Origin: Candidatus Moranbacteria bacterium GW2011_GWC2_40_12
Lineage (GTDB): Bacteria; Patescibacteria; Paceibacteria; Moranbacterales; UBA11712
Direction: 5' to 3'
Assembly (NCBI GenBank): GCA_000995965.1
Contig: LBYD01000001.1
Span: forward strand, 372,001-436,000
Length of the DNA: 64,000 nt
Below, piece after piece: positions 17,215 to 23,790 of this stretch. Under the pieces are notes generated by a model that had not been told where the DNA came from, did no database searches, and saw only the letters and a program-made list of their open reading frames with translations. The number at the start of each line of letters is the position of its first letter. Positions within the stretch are counted from its first letter, which is position 1. The position numbers were made by a program, and so were the translations under genes.

Positions 17215-17598
17215 ATGTGTATTATGAACGAAGGAGTCGTAATTTTGGCCGGAGGCACTCATGGTCTCGAGCAGTTGGTTCATTACAAAAACGCTCCCGC
17301 AAAAAAAAGGAGTGGATTAAAAACCGACCCCCGACATTATATAACCGTTGATGGGCAAGAGATTCCCAATGGACTCGAGTGCCCGCCAATAATGAGACGT
17401 CCCGCGGAATATTCGCACTGCTTTTTTACCAGCGCAAGCGGGATAAGAATCCCCGCCCAGTATTTTATTGATATTGAAAAAGCCCCGGATTCCAACTGGG
17501 AAGAAAAGATGCCCAGCTGGCGGTCGCCGAACAGCGACTCGGCAAAATACCGCCGCCGCCAGTTTCCCGGACCCTCTTCCCTCCGGAAAATGGGATAA
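17215..17598 (+). CDS. small hypothetical protein
   Basis: The 127-residue product starts MCIMNEGVVILAGGTHG and continues LEQLVHYKNAPAKKRSG...PRHYITVDGQEIPNG. The start is fixed by AGGGGAGG 6-7 nt before the ATG and a perfect promoter 80 nt upstream. A terminator follows. No homologue recognised. The Cys/His content is low and there is no membrane helix, so it is probably cytosolic. Confidence 0.7.
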   Translation: MCIMNEGVVILAGGTHGLEQLVHYKNAPAKKRSGLKTDPRHYITVDGQEIPNGLECPPIMRRPAEYSHCFFTSASGIRIPAQYFIDIEKAPDSNWEEKMPSWRSPNSDSAKYRRRQFPGPSSLRKMG

Positions 17599-17613
17599 CC
17601 AGATTCACTTCCG

Positions 17614-17667
17614 CCGCCAGCCCGCCACAGGCTTCACAGCTTTTGGCCCCGGTCTGGCGGTTTTTTT
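17614..17667 (+). terminator. rho-independent terminator
   Basis: Arms CCGCCAG (17614-17620) / CTGGCGG (17654-17660) followed by seven T. It ends the 17215 gene. Confidence 0.85.
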
Positions 17668-17671
17668 AACT

Positions 17672-17692
17672 TACCAACATCGAATGTTGGTA
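17672..17692. repeat. palindrome TACCAACAT / ATGTTGGTA
   Basis: Member of the CCAACATT/AATGTTGG family, with an extra CGA between the arms. Confidence 0.7.
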
Positions 17693-17806
17693 GGAGTTGG
17701 GGGAGGCGTCAAGCGGCCGGTTTTGTGATAAAATATATCTTTATCTTTAGATGTCGGACGTCCAAGAACGTCTAAGAAATTCTGCATTTTTATTTAAGCT
17801 CATCGT

Positions 17807-18493
17807 TCACAAAAACATATTTCTAACAGCGTCAAGCCAATTTGCAAGCTCTGCTTCTTTTTGCACATATCCTCGGATGTCGACTGCCGATCCCTTGTGA
17901 ACCCCCAGATGCAAATGTTTTCGCTCGCCGCTTGTTTCCGCACTGAAAGCTTTTCCCAGAATTCCGATTTCTTCCCCCTTTGCCAATGTGTCGCCGGCTT
18001 TTTTTGCAATGCTCGCCAGTTTCAGATGGCCATAGATAACCGTAATGAGCTGGTTATCCAGTTCGCAATTTTCAACCAAAATCCCTCCATATCCGGTGGC
18101 GGTTTTTTTGAGCGCGATTTTTCCATCGCAAATGGCCTGCACCGGAACGTTGGCATTCAGCTCTTCCAAAAAAATTTCAAAATCCGTTCCAGTGTGATAC
18201 CCCCGGAATTTCTCGGGCTGAACCGGGGAATTTTGGGAAGTGATATATTGCCCGAATTTCTTTTTTGTGATGCGCTCCTCCGCCTGCTCCAGCGGCAAAC
18301 CAAAAACAGGCACCGGGGTAATCGGATCTTTTTTTTCAGGGACTATCTGATTTTCGGCAATATCCTTCACTTTGACGGGCAGATTATTCACGACAACCGT
18401 TTGCTTGAGGGAAACTATGCTATAGAGGTTATAGATAATAACCGCCGCAAGCGCAGCAACCACCGCTGCAATAAAAAAAATTTTTTTGTCCAT
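17807..18493 (-). CDS. M23 family metallopeptidase (LytM domain)
   Basis: The 228-residue product has an N-terminal membrane anchor (IFFIAAVVAALAAVIIYNLYSIV) and a C-terminal M23 domain. Zinc ligands are H and D in GYHTGTDFE and the first His of HLHLG; YGHLK carries the second catalytic His. It would cut peptidoglycan cross-bridges or act as a division or shape hydrolase outside the membrane. Confidence 0.9.
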   Translation of the reverse strand: MDKKIFFIAAVVAALAAVIIYNLYSIVSLKQTVVVNNLPVKVKDIAENQIVPEKKDPITPVPVFGLPLEQAEERITKKKFGQYITSQNSPVQPEKFRGYHTGTDFEIFLEELNANVPVQAICDGKIALKKTATGYGGILVENCELDNQLITVIYGHLKLASIAKKAGDTLAKGEEIGILGKAFSAETSGERKHLHLGVHKGSAVDIRGYVQKEAELANWLDAVRNMFL

Positions 18494-18530
18494 GTTTTTT
18501 CCAAAAAATTATTCGGGGGAATTTCAAAGC

Positions 18531-19076
18531 CTATTTTTTCTTCTTTCTGCTTTTGTCGACCAGCCAGACCACTGTATAGGCGACAGCCAGCAAAGAATAG
18601 TTGGTCAGCATGAAAATCCGCGTTCCCCAGCGCGTTCCATCGACCATAAAGTTCGAAAGGGGCCAAAGAAAGGGCGTTGGAAAAAAAGCGAAGGAATGGG
18701 TCGGAATGTCCATGAGAATATGAAGAAACCAGCCTCCCATTTCCCAGACCGGACGGCGAAAATACCAGGCGACCAGACTGAAAACAATGAGAAAAACAAG
18801 CAAGCTGTGGCTCGCGTCATAAAGATGATGAGTCAGGCGCAGAATGAACGATTGCTCGCCGACGGGAGGTTCAATTTCTCCGGGACGGATCGCAAAAGGC
18901 GTTCCGCCGGCTGTAATGCGGAAATAATTGAGGTATATAAATGACAAGGCAAAGGCAAAAACATCCGGAAACAATCCCCAAGCAATAGCGAGCCAGACCC
19001 GGAGCGGCTTTTTTCTTTTCAAATTGAGAGCTCTGGCGCCCGCTCCCGCCCAAAGCCCGTGAGAAAATACGTCCAT
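18531..19076 (-). CDS. YdjM-like membrane-bound metal-dependent hydrolase
   Basis: The 181-residue membrane protein carries His/Asp motifs in its helices: MDVFSHGLWAGAG at the start, HHLYDASHSLLVFL, and GGWFLHILMDIPTHS. This is the pattern of the YdjM/DUF457 group (predicted inner-membrane hydrolases). Five hydrophobic stretches are visible. Substrate unknown. It ends 38 nt before the M23 peptidase gene and is probably co-transcribed with it. Confidence 0.8.
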   Translation of the reverse strand: MDVFSHGLWAGAGARALNLKRKKPLRVWLAIAWGLFPDVFAFALSFIYLNYFRITAGGTPFAIRPGEIEPPVGEQSFILRLTHHLYDASHSLLVFLIVFSLVAWYFRRPVWEMGGWFLHILMDIPTHSFAFFPTPFLWPLSNFMVDGTRWGTRIFMLTNYSLLAVAYTVVWLVDKSRKKKK

Positions 19077-19082
19077 AAGAAA

Positions 19083-19135
19083 TACTCGCTAATTTGAGCG
19101 AATTAATAGCGAATCGGAACGAATCTTAATTCTAA
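19083..19135. repeat. AT-rich inverted repeat (ctcgctaa family, partial)
   Basis: ACTCGCTAATTTGAGCGAATTAATAGCG... matches the left part of the repeats at 7252-7342 and 30711-30808. Confidence 0.55.
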
Positions 19136-19171
19136 TCCAATTACTACCCAATTTAGAATAACAAAAAATCT

Positions 19172-19212
19172 CATAAAAAACAGAAAGCCCTTCCCCAAGT
19201 GGTCCAGGCTTC
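19172..19212 (-). terminator. terminator of the 19238 gene
   Basis: On the minus strand AAGCC and GGCTT arms enclose a 17-nt loop and are followed by TCTGTTTTTT. An additional hairpin AGGCTCTG / CAGAGCCT lies just before it. Confidence 0.7.
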
Positions 19213-19237
19213 TGGTTAGAGGCTCTGCAGTCAGAGC

Positions 19238-19483
19238 CTAGAAAGGAACTTGCGATAGCTCGCGAACTTTGATGACCAAAGCCGGAATTTTTCGGGCGAT
19301 GGAAGGAGGCAGGCTATCGATCCGAAAATGCGTCCTTCGATAATTCAGCTGCAGACAGGCCGATCCGCACTTTTCTGCCGCAACAATATCCGGCTGGGAG
19401 ATTAGATCTGCCAAAATTTCTTTCACTGCTCTCGGATCTAATCCAGCCCAATCTCTTTTTCTTCCTTTTGCGTCTCTAGACAT
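19238..19483 (-). CDS. small hypothetical protein
   Basis: The 81-residue product starts MSRDAKGRKRDWAGLDPRAVKEILADLIS. GAGGAG lies 9 nt before the ATG. An own terminator follows. Basic N-terminus, mixed alpha/beta prediction, no known motif. Confidence 0.65.
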   Translation of the reverse strand: MSRDAKGRKRDWAGLDPRAVKEILADLISQPDIVAAEKCGSACLQLNYRRTHFRIDSLPPSIARKIPALVIKVRELSQVPF

Positions 19484-19579
19484 ATTTCAATTCTCCTCGC
19501 AATCTCGGATTTTTTATCTCAAAATAAGATCCTCCTCTTTTGGATCCTATCTTCATAATACGAAATTTTCGCGAAAAAA

Positions 19580-19612
19580 ATTCCAAAAAACCGAAGAAAA
19601 GATATTCTCTCC
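19580..19612 (-). terminator. terminator downstream of the DHODH gene
   Basis: Minus-strand arms CCGGAGAG / TTCTTCGG (with G-U pairs) followed by TTTTTT. Confidence 0.7.
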
Positions 19613-19641
19613 GGCTTTCTGTTTATTTACAAAAAAGTAAT

Positions 19642-20709
19642 TTATAATTCTTTTTTTATTTCCTGCGCTAGCATTGGATTCCACATCGCTCCCGTAGCAC
19701 TCATCACCGCGTCCGCCCCGGCCTCATGGTATTTTTTGAAGTCTTCAGCGCCTGACACTCCCCCGACTCCGACAATGGCGAATTTCATCCCTAACTCATC
19801 GCGCAAATTCCGTAGCCGTCCGGTCATTTCAAGCCCCGCCCATTTGATCGCCTGCCCGCAAACGCCGCTCACCAGCCGCCCTTCACCGGGAAGGGCCTGC
19901 TCCCCGTTTTTTTTCCGCACTGCCGAGCCGATCGTGTTGATGGCGGAAATTCCGTCGATTATGCTTCCTACGTCTGAAATTAATTTTTTCAGAGCTTCCT
20001 GGTCTTCATAATAGGCGATTTTGATGATTAGCGGAGTGTTGCCAATTTCATTTTTGATCGCTTCACTCACTCTTCGCACCATCCCAATGTCAAAGCACAT
20101 AAGATGGGCCGTCCCTTCATTGGGACAGGAAAAATTCACTTCAAGAATTTTCGCTCCCGTTTCTTTCACCAGCCGCGCGCCCAAAACAAAATCCGCCACG
20201 AAAGCATTGACATTCCCATCTCCTTTCTTCGTCCCCTGAAAACTGCCGACCACGACTTGTCCGGCACCTGCGTATTTTACCGCCTCCTCGAGGTCCTTTT
20301 GCCAAATTTCCGGATCAGTCGAAGGCACGCCGAAAGAATTTGTTATTGATAGCGGAGCCTCATAATCACCTTTCGAAATTATCCCTTTTTTTGCTTGCTC
20401 CAAAGTCAAATCACCGTCAAGATCCACTGCCACGACATTTGGAAAAGCGTTGCAGGGATAGGCACCAGTGCGAACGGTCTTGTAGACCGCGATGTCAAAG
20501 CCGCTATCAAGCGCCGCCTTCACAAAGCGACCATTCAGCAGCGGACCAGCCGGAATGCCAAAGGGCAAATATACTTTGTTTCCCAGGAAATCGTACTCGG
20601 GCTCGCCTTTGTTTTGATATTTTTCCGGATTTCGAAAGGCGCCGAACGGTCCTTTTCCATAATTTTCTTCATACGATTTTCCCGGATCGTAAAATGGATC
20701 GCGAAGCAT
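19642..20709 (-). CDS. pyrD: dihydroorotate dehydrogenase family protein
   Basis: FMN-dependent TIM-barrel enzyme of pyrimidine synthesis, 355 residues. Seen: PFGIPAGPLLNGRFVKAALDSGFDIAVYKTVRTG near the N-terminus, VNFSCPNEGT (substrate and FMN loop), IIKIAYYED, GVGGVSGAEDF and GADAVMSATGAMWNP (phosphate-binding end). The catalytic base is not certain from sequence alone: the usual class 1 Cys could be that of NFSCPN. No other pyr gene is in the window, so it may act in salvage or in another FMN reaction. Confidence 0.82.
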   Translation of the reverse strand: MLRDPFYDPGKSYEENYGKGPFGAFRNPEKYQNKGEPEYDFLGNKVYLPFGIPAGPLLNGRFVKAALDSGFDIAVYKTVRTGAYPCNAFPNVVAVDLDGDLTLEQAKKGIISKGDYEAPLSITNSFGVPSTDPEIWQKDLEEAVKYAGAGQVVVGSFQGTKKGDGNVNAFVADFVLGARLVKETGAKILEVNFSCPNEGTAHLMCFDIGMVRRVSEAIKNEIGNTPLIIKIAYYEDQEALKKLISDVGSIIDGISAINTIGSAVRKKNGEQALPGEGRLVSGVCGQAIKWAGLEMTGRLRNLRDELGMKFAIVGVGGVSGAEDFKKYHEAGADAVMSATGAMWNPMLAQEIKKEL

Positions 20710-20742
20710 AAATTTTTGCTTTAATTTTTATTCGTCCAAGAA

Positions 20743-21315
20743 CTAGGCTTTTTGGCAAGAATATTCATAAATATATAATTCTTTTTTTTCTTTCAAACTA
20801 ATGGACTTTGAGGGAACTGCATTGGGCAACTTAAAGCATAAGGAAAGTACCCGCGTATTTTTTTTGATTTCATTCCCAAATTTTTTTTCAAGACTTTCCA
20901 TTTGTTTCGTGGAAAGATATAAAAAGACATGAGTCGCATCCGACAGATCCGCCTCGAAAAAATCTTTTCTATAAACTTTTATTTCTTTCAGGAGTCCCAT
21001 GCGCCACAATCGAAATTTTGCCCATAAATACGGAACAATGTCTTTTTCATACCCGATATAGCGGGCTTTGGGCTGGCAACGATAGCAAGCGACAAGGATT
21101 CTTGCGTCTCCGCACCCCAGGTCATAAAGAATGGATTTTTCATCAAGACTCATGCGTTTGGCAATTTCCGGCAGATGCGCTGATTTTGTAGGGACAAAGG
21201 GTGCCTCTCCATGGAGAAAAGTTTCCACAAGCCCTCCTGTGAAAGAGTACAAAAAAACTACCCAGATTGCAATGAATAGAAGAATAGCCCCAAAAATAAC
21301 ATAAAATGTAATCAT
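20743..21315 (-). CDS. membrane-anchored class I SAM methyltransferase
   Basis: The 190-residue product has one N-terminal helix (TFYVIFGAILLFIAIWVVFLYSF). The SAM motif I is LYDLGCGDARIL (residues 63-74), the acidic end of strand 2 is IGYEKD, and a DFFEADLSDATHVFLYL stretch is typical of small CPR methyltransferases. The target is unknown. It ends 33 nt from pyrD and could be co-transcribed with it. Confidence 0.82.
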   Translation of the reverse strand: MITFYVIFGAILLFIAIWVVFLYSFTGGLVETFLHGEAPFVPTKSAHLPEIAKRMSLDEKSILYDLGCGDARILVACYRCQPKARYIGYEKDIVPYLWAKFRLWRMGLLKEIKVYRKDFFEADLSDATHVFLYLSTKQMESLEKKFGNEIKKNTRVLSLCFKLPNAVPSKSISLKEKKELYIYEYSCQKA

Positions 21316-21317
21316 TT

Positions 21318-21388
21318 TCGGGGCGCCGGGAATCGAACCCGGCCTACAAGACCCCCAGCCTTGCGTACTACCAATATACTACGCCCCG
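21318..21388 (-). tRNA. tRNA-Pro (anticodon GGG)
   Basis: On the minus strand the acceptor CGGGGCG pairs with CGCCCCG. The anticodon arm is CAAGG-CTGGGGG-TCTTG with anticodon GGG, and the T-arm is CCGGG-TTCGATT-CCCGG. The discriminator is A and CCA is not encoded. Confidence 0.93.
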
Positions 21389-21394
21389 CCAATT

Positions 21395-21414
21395 CGTAGC
21401 GGTTTAACCCTACG
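21395..21414. repeat. palindrome CGTAG-GGTTTAACC-CTACG type
   Basis: CGTAGCGGTTTAACCCTACG, a slightly decayed member of the CGTAGAGGTT/AACCTCTACG family (perfect copy at 30159-30179). A second inverted pair, GCAGAC / GTCTGC, follows at about 21425-21443. Confidence 0.6.
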
Positions 21415-21462
21415 ATTGCGGCATTGCAGACTTCGGACGTCTGCAAAGTCTACGAAACACAA

Positions 21463-21642
21463 TTAGTCCTGCTTTTGCTTCTCAAGTTCTCCAACCTGAT
21501 CGCTAAAACGTTCGATATCTCTCGACAACTCAACCAACTGGTCACTAAGCTTTTCAGTTGTGACCGCATGATCTTTTATGTAGCCGCCAAGAACTTCTGC
21601 TTTTTTTGCCAAATCACGCGCCATATCTTTGTATGAAGCCAT
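21463..21642 (-). CDS. 59-aa coiled-coil small protein
   Basis: The product starts MASYKDMARDLAKKAEVLGG and ends EKQKQD. Hydrophobic residues in heptads (DQLVELSRDIERFSDQVGELEKQ) predict a single coiled-coil helix. There is no good Shine-Dalgarno. It stands between the terminator of the next minus-strand gene and tRNA-Pro. Coding looks plausible but is unproven. Confidence 0.5.
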   Translation of the reverse strand: MASYKDMARDLAKKAEVLGGYIKDHAVTTEKLSDQLVELSRDIERFSDQVGELEKQKQD

Positions 21643-21685
21643 ATTTTTCGCTTAATAATTATTTATTTCCCTATCCAACTTATCA

Positions 21686-21728
21686 CAAAAAAAACAGAAG
21701 GGGAAGACGCGCTGGCCTTCCCCTCTTT
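21686..21728 (-). terminator. terminator of the 21737 gene
   Basis: Minus-strand arms AGGGGAAG / CTTCCCCT with a GC-rich loop, then TCTGTTTTTTTT. Confidence 0.88.
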
Positions 21729-21736
21729 CTCAAAAC

Positions 21737-22123
21737 TCACGTTGGCAGATTGCTGCCATTGATGACGATTCTTTTTGGCAATACCGGACCGAATATGCCT
21801 CCGCTTTCTTTCGCGATGCCTGGCGGTTTTCGGTCGATGAACTTTCTTCCTTTCCTTTGCTCGCAGCTTTCTTGCAAGGTACAATTGATGATTTGGCAAA
21901 ATTCTTTGCCTTGAATGTTTTCGCCTCGATCTGTTTGTTTTTTTACAAACGTTTGAAGAACAAAAGCGATGGACAGATCTTTTTTGTTGCTTACGATCTG
22001 GGCTATGATGGCATTGACCGTATCAATCCCCCGAAGAACCAGAATCGCTTCGGTCAGTTCACGAATTATCCGGCATCCCTCGAAAGCCGCCATCCCGCAA
22101 TAAAAATATTTATTGTCTTCCAC
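21737..22123 (-). CDS. small hypothetical protein, unit A of the leader family
   Basis: With GTG at 22123 the 128-residue product starts MEDNKYFYCGMAAFEG. The start is fixed by GGGAGG 5 nt upstream. The first half is amphipathic helical (IIRELTEAILVLRGIDTVNAIIAQIVSNKKDLSIAFVL); two Cys lie near residue 75-85 (EFCQIINCTLQESC). No known family. It follows a leader ORF and an intrinsic terminator (see findings) and ends in its own terminator. Confidence 0.65.
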   Translation of the reverse strand: MEDNKYFYCGMAAFEGCRIIRELTEAILVLRGIDTVNAIIAQIVSNKKDLSIAFVLQTFVKKQTDRGENIQGKEFCQIINCTLQESCEQRKGRKFIDRKPPGIAKESGGIFGPVLPKRIVINGSNLPT

Positions 22124-22150
22124 TTTTTCCTCCCTTGTTTTCACGATGTG

Positions 22151-22178
22151 AAAAATAAAAAACCGGCTTTGTTGCCGG
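22151..22178 (-). terminator. leader terminator of unit A
   Basis: Minus-strand arms CCGGC / GCCGG followed by TTTTTTATTTTT, 17 nt before the Shine-Dalgarno of the 21737 gene. The 5' arm can instead pair with 22210-22232. Confidence 0.85.
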
Positions 22179-22207
22179 GCCAGTTTCGATTTCAAGTTCT
22201 TGGTCTC

Positions 22208-22285
22208 TTAAAACGAAAACTCACCGGGCAACTGCGGCCGGATAATAATGCTAATAATAATTTGAGGAAAAGTTCTTCGGTTCAT
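22208..22285 (-). CDS. leader ORF of unit A (25 aa)
   Basis: The ATG is 8 nt after the -10 box, so the mRNA would be leaderless or nearly so. The peptide starts MNRRTFPQII and ends PGEFSF, a shortened form of the F-[GS]-L ending seen in units B-E. Its last codons overlap the antiterminator arm 22210-22232. Confidence 0.5.
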   Translation of the reverse strand: MNRRTFPQIIISIIIRPQLPGEFSF

Positions 22286-22293
22286 TATTTTAT

Positions 22294-22322
22294 ATTATTG
22301 TTGATTATAAAAAATTTGTCAA
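22294..22322 (-). promoter_or_regulatory. promoter of unit A
   Basis: Minus strand TTGACA (22317-22322), 17 bp, AATAAT (22294-22299). Confidence 0.7.
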
Positions 22323-22375
22323 TTTTGAGGTTGCGGGGCGGACGCGATGGCGTCCGGCCCCGAATTTATTTGAGG

Positions 22376-22741
22376 TTAGCGCGGGTTCTGCTGAAAAACA
22401 TTCTTTTCTGAACCGGGTGGCTGTTTTCCGATTACTGTGCTATCGGGAAACAGCTCTTTGTCGTAAAAAAGACGGGCATCAGCGGAAAGGGTTTCCATTG
22501 CCTGAAGAACATCTCCTCCAAAATGAGCGATCTTGCAGGCAAAGCGCCAGGGACTCGGCACACCAGGTGGAACCATTTTAATCTGATTCAGCCCAAGGCC
22601 GCTCATGAGACCCTTGACAGTCTCAATAGAATAGTCGCTTCCCTTTGGCAGATGAAGGGCGCTTCCCATGCCCCTCTTGCCAGTAACCTGCCGAAAGACC
22701 ACTTCGGCTTTTTCCGCCTGATCTGAACACGCAACATCCAT
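22376..22741 (-). CDS. small hypothetical protein, unit B of the leader family
   Basis: The 121-residue product starts MDVACSDQAEKAEVVFRQVTG. AAGGAGG lies 9 nt before the ATG. Mixed alpha/beta: GMGSALHLPKGSDYSIETVKGLMSGLG, a Pro-rich turn VPPGVPSPWRFACKIAHFGG, and a disordered tail ending NPR. Not recognised. A GC-rich hairpin (22333-22362) follows without a clear T-run. Confidence 0.65.
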   Translation of the reverse strand: MDVACSDQAEKAEVVFRQVTGKRGMGSALHLPKGSDYSIETVKGLMSGLGLNQIKMVPPGVPSPWRFACKIAHFGGDVLQAMETLSADARLFYDKELFPDSTVIGKQPPGSEKNVFQQNPR

Positions 22742-22760
22742 AAAGAACTACCTCCTTGAA

Positions 22761-22795
22761 AATAAAATCCCGCTTCGGATCGATTCCTCGGCGGG
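22761..22795 (-). terminator. leader terminator of unit B (weaker)
   Basis: Minus-strand arms CCCGC / GCGGG, an inner GGA / TCC, then ATTTTATTTT, just before the Shine-Dalgarno of the 22376 gene. The T-run is interrupted. Confidence 0.6.
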
Positions 22796-22829
22796 TGAAA
22801 TATTCTAGAGAAGTGTTGTGGTTTGAAGT

Positions 22830-22925
22830 TTAGAATACTTTACTCAACGAGAAATCACAGCTGCCGATAAACAGCGCCTTCTTCCAAATCTTCACAATAT
22901 ATTTCTTCGTTGAATTGTTTTTCAT
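22830..22925 (-). CDS. leader ORF of unit B (31 aa)
   Basis: The ATG is 9 nt after the -10 box. The peptide starts MKNNSTKKYIVKIWKKA and ends CDFSLSKVF at the TAA. The last codons and the stop fall in the antiterminator arm 22831-22850. Confidence 0.6.
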   Translation of the reverse strand: MKNNSTKKYIVKIWKKALFIGSCDFSLSKVF

Positions 22926-22934
22926 CTTGCACTA

Positions 22935-22963
22935 ATTTTACTTGATGATAAATATGCTGTCAA
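22935..22963 (-). promoter_or_regulatory. promoter of unit B
   Basis: Minus strand TTGACA (22958-22963), 17 bp, TAAAAT (22935-22940). Confidence 0.8.
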
Positions 22964-22974
22964 TACGCTTCAAA

Positions 22975-23016
22975 AAAAAAAGGGGGCAAGAGCGATGAAA
23001 GTCGTCTTGTCCCCCA
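22975..23016 (-). terminator. terminator of unit C operon
   Basis: Minus-strand arms GGGGGACAAGA / TCTTGCCCCC followed by TTTTTTTT, downstream of the 48-aa gene. Confidence 0.92.
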
Positions 23017-23054
23017 GCAATATCATGGAGATCCGGTCAGCCGTCAGAAAATTA

Positions 23055-23201
23055 TTAGCTGGACGAGCCATGCTTTTTCTGTTCGTTATTCGGACATTTT
23101 TCCGGCACCACCCCTGTTTGGGACCGGCATCCGAGCCCGAGAGCCGCATTGTTCTTGCATCCGCAGCATTGCGGATGCGGATTTTTGGCTGTATCAGCCA
23201 T
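23055..23201 (-). CDS. 48-aa Cys-rich small protein
   Basis: The product starts MADTAKNPHPQCCGCKNNAA and ends KKHGSSS. AAAGGAGG lies 6 nt before the ATG, an ideal spacing. Five Cys (CCGC, then single Cys in GCRSQ and EKCPNN) suggest a metal site. It is 27 nt downstream of the zinc-ribbon gene and is probably in the same operon, ended by a strong terminator. Confidence 0.7.
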   Translation of the reverse strand: MADTAKNPHPQCCGCKNNAALGLGCRSQTGVVPEKCPNNEQKKHGSSS

Positions 23202-23228
23202 AGAACGCCTCCTTTGCGCCGTTGCGCA

Positions 23229-23552
23229 TCAAAAAATTTTCGTTATTGCCAACTCGCTGACCTCGCAGGAATCCAGTCTGTTATTGCATTGGCAAACAAA
23301 TCTTTGAGATGTTTTCCAGTAGGTCTCGTATGAAGCTGGAAGACATCGAAAGCCACATGCCATGCAATAAAATAGTATCTCTGTTTCTTGAATTCTCTCC
23401 ACGATTCCCTTGGCAATGCAACGTGGACAATGCTTTTTTACTCCGACTTCATAGCCGCCACATTTGCCGCATTTTTTGGATTCCGGAAAAATTTTTTTGA
23501 AATGAACTAGCCGTTCTTTTTCGTGTCCTAATCCCGCTGGATTTTCAGGCAT
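23229..23552 (-). CDS. multi-CxxC zinc-ribbon protein, unit C
   Basis: The 107-residue product has four knuckle-like motifs: KKCGKCGGYEVG, HCPRCIAKG, FYCMACGFRCLP and FVCQCNNRL. That is enough for two zinc ribbons. AGGGAGGAG lies 8 nt before the ATG. A role in nucleic-acid or protein binding is inferred from the fold only. It heads a two-gene operon behind the unit C leader. Confidence 0.72.
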   Translation of the reverse strand: MPENPAGLGHEKERLVHFKKIFPESKKCGKCGGYEVGVKKHCPRCIAKGIVERIQETEILFYCMACGFRCLPASYETYWKTSQRFVCQCNNRLDSCEVSELAITKIF

Positions 23553-23569
23553 GACTCTTTCTCCTCCCT

Positions 23570-23603
23570 AAAATAAAAAATCGGCGCTTCATGTTTTGCG
23601 CCG
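23570..23603 (-). terminator. leader terminator of unit C
   Basis: Minus-strand arms CGGCGC / GCGCCG with a 10-nt loop, then ATTTTTTATTTT, immediately before the Shine-Dalgarno. Confidence 0.85.
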
Positions 23604-23635
23604 GGCGGAGGATTCTATGTGTTTTATCGAAATTT

Positions 23636-23746
23636 CTAGTTGATGATCTTATAAAACACTCTGCCCAACGAAAAACGCACTACGACGAGTAGCAGCATAA
23701 GCGCGAGCAAAGTCTGGAAAGAATTTTTCGCGATGGCAGATTGCAT
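23636..23746 (-). CDS. leader ORF of unit C (36 aa)
   Basis: The ATG is 8 nt after the -10 box. The peptide is hydrophobic in the middle (LLALMLLLVVV) and ends RFSLGRVFYKIIN. The motif codons fall in the antiterminator arm 23651-23670. Confidence 0.6.
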   Translation of the reverse strand: MQSAIAKNSFQTLLALMLLLVVVRFSLGRVFYKIIN

Positions 23747-23754
23747 ACCTTGAT

Positions 23755-23783
23755 AATCTATAAAATATTCCCGAATCAGTCAA
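23755..23783 (-). promoter_or_regulatory. promoter of unit C
   Basis: Minus strand TTGACT (23778-23783), 17 bp, TAGATT (23755-23760). Confidence 0.75.
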
Positions 23784-23790
23784 GAGAAAG

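Noticed and set aside
22995..23333. Plus-strand 112-codon ORF
   Set aside because: It is antisense to the 48-aa gene, the zinc-ribbon gene and their terminator, which have Shine-Dalgarno sites and context on the minus strand.
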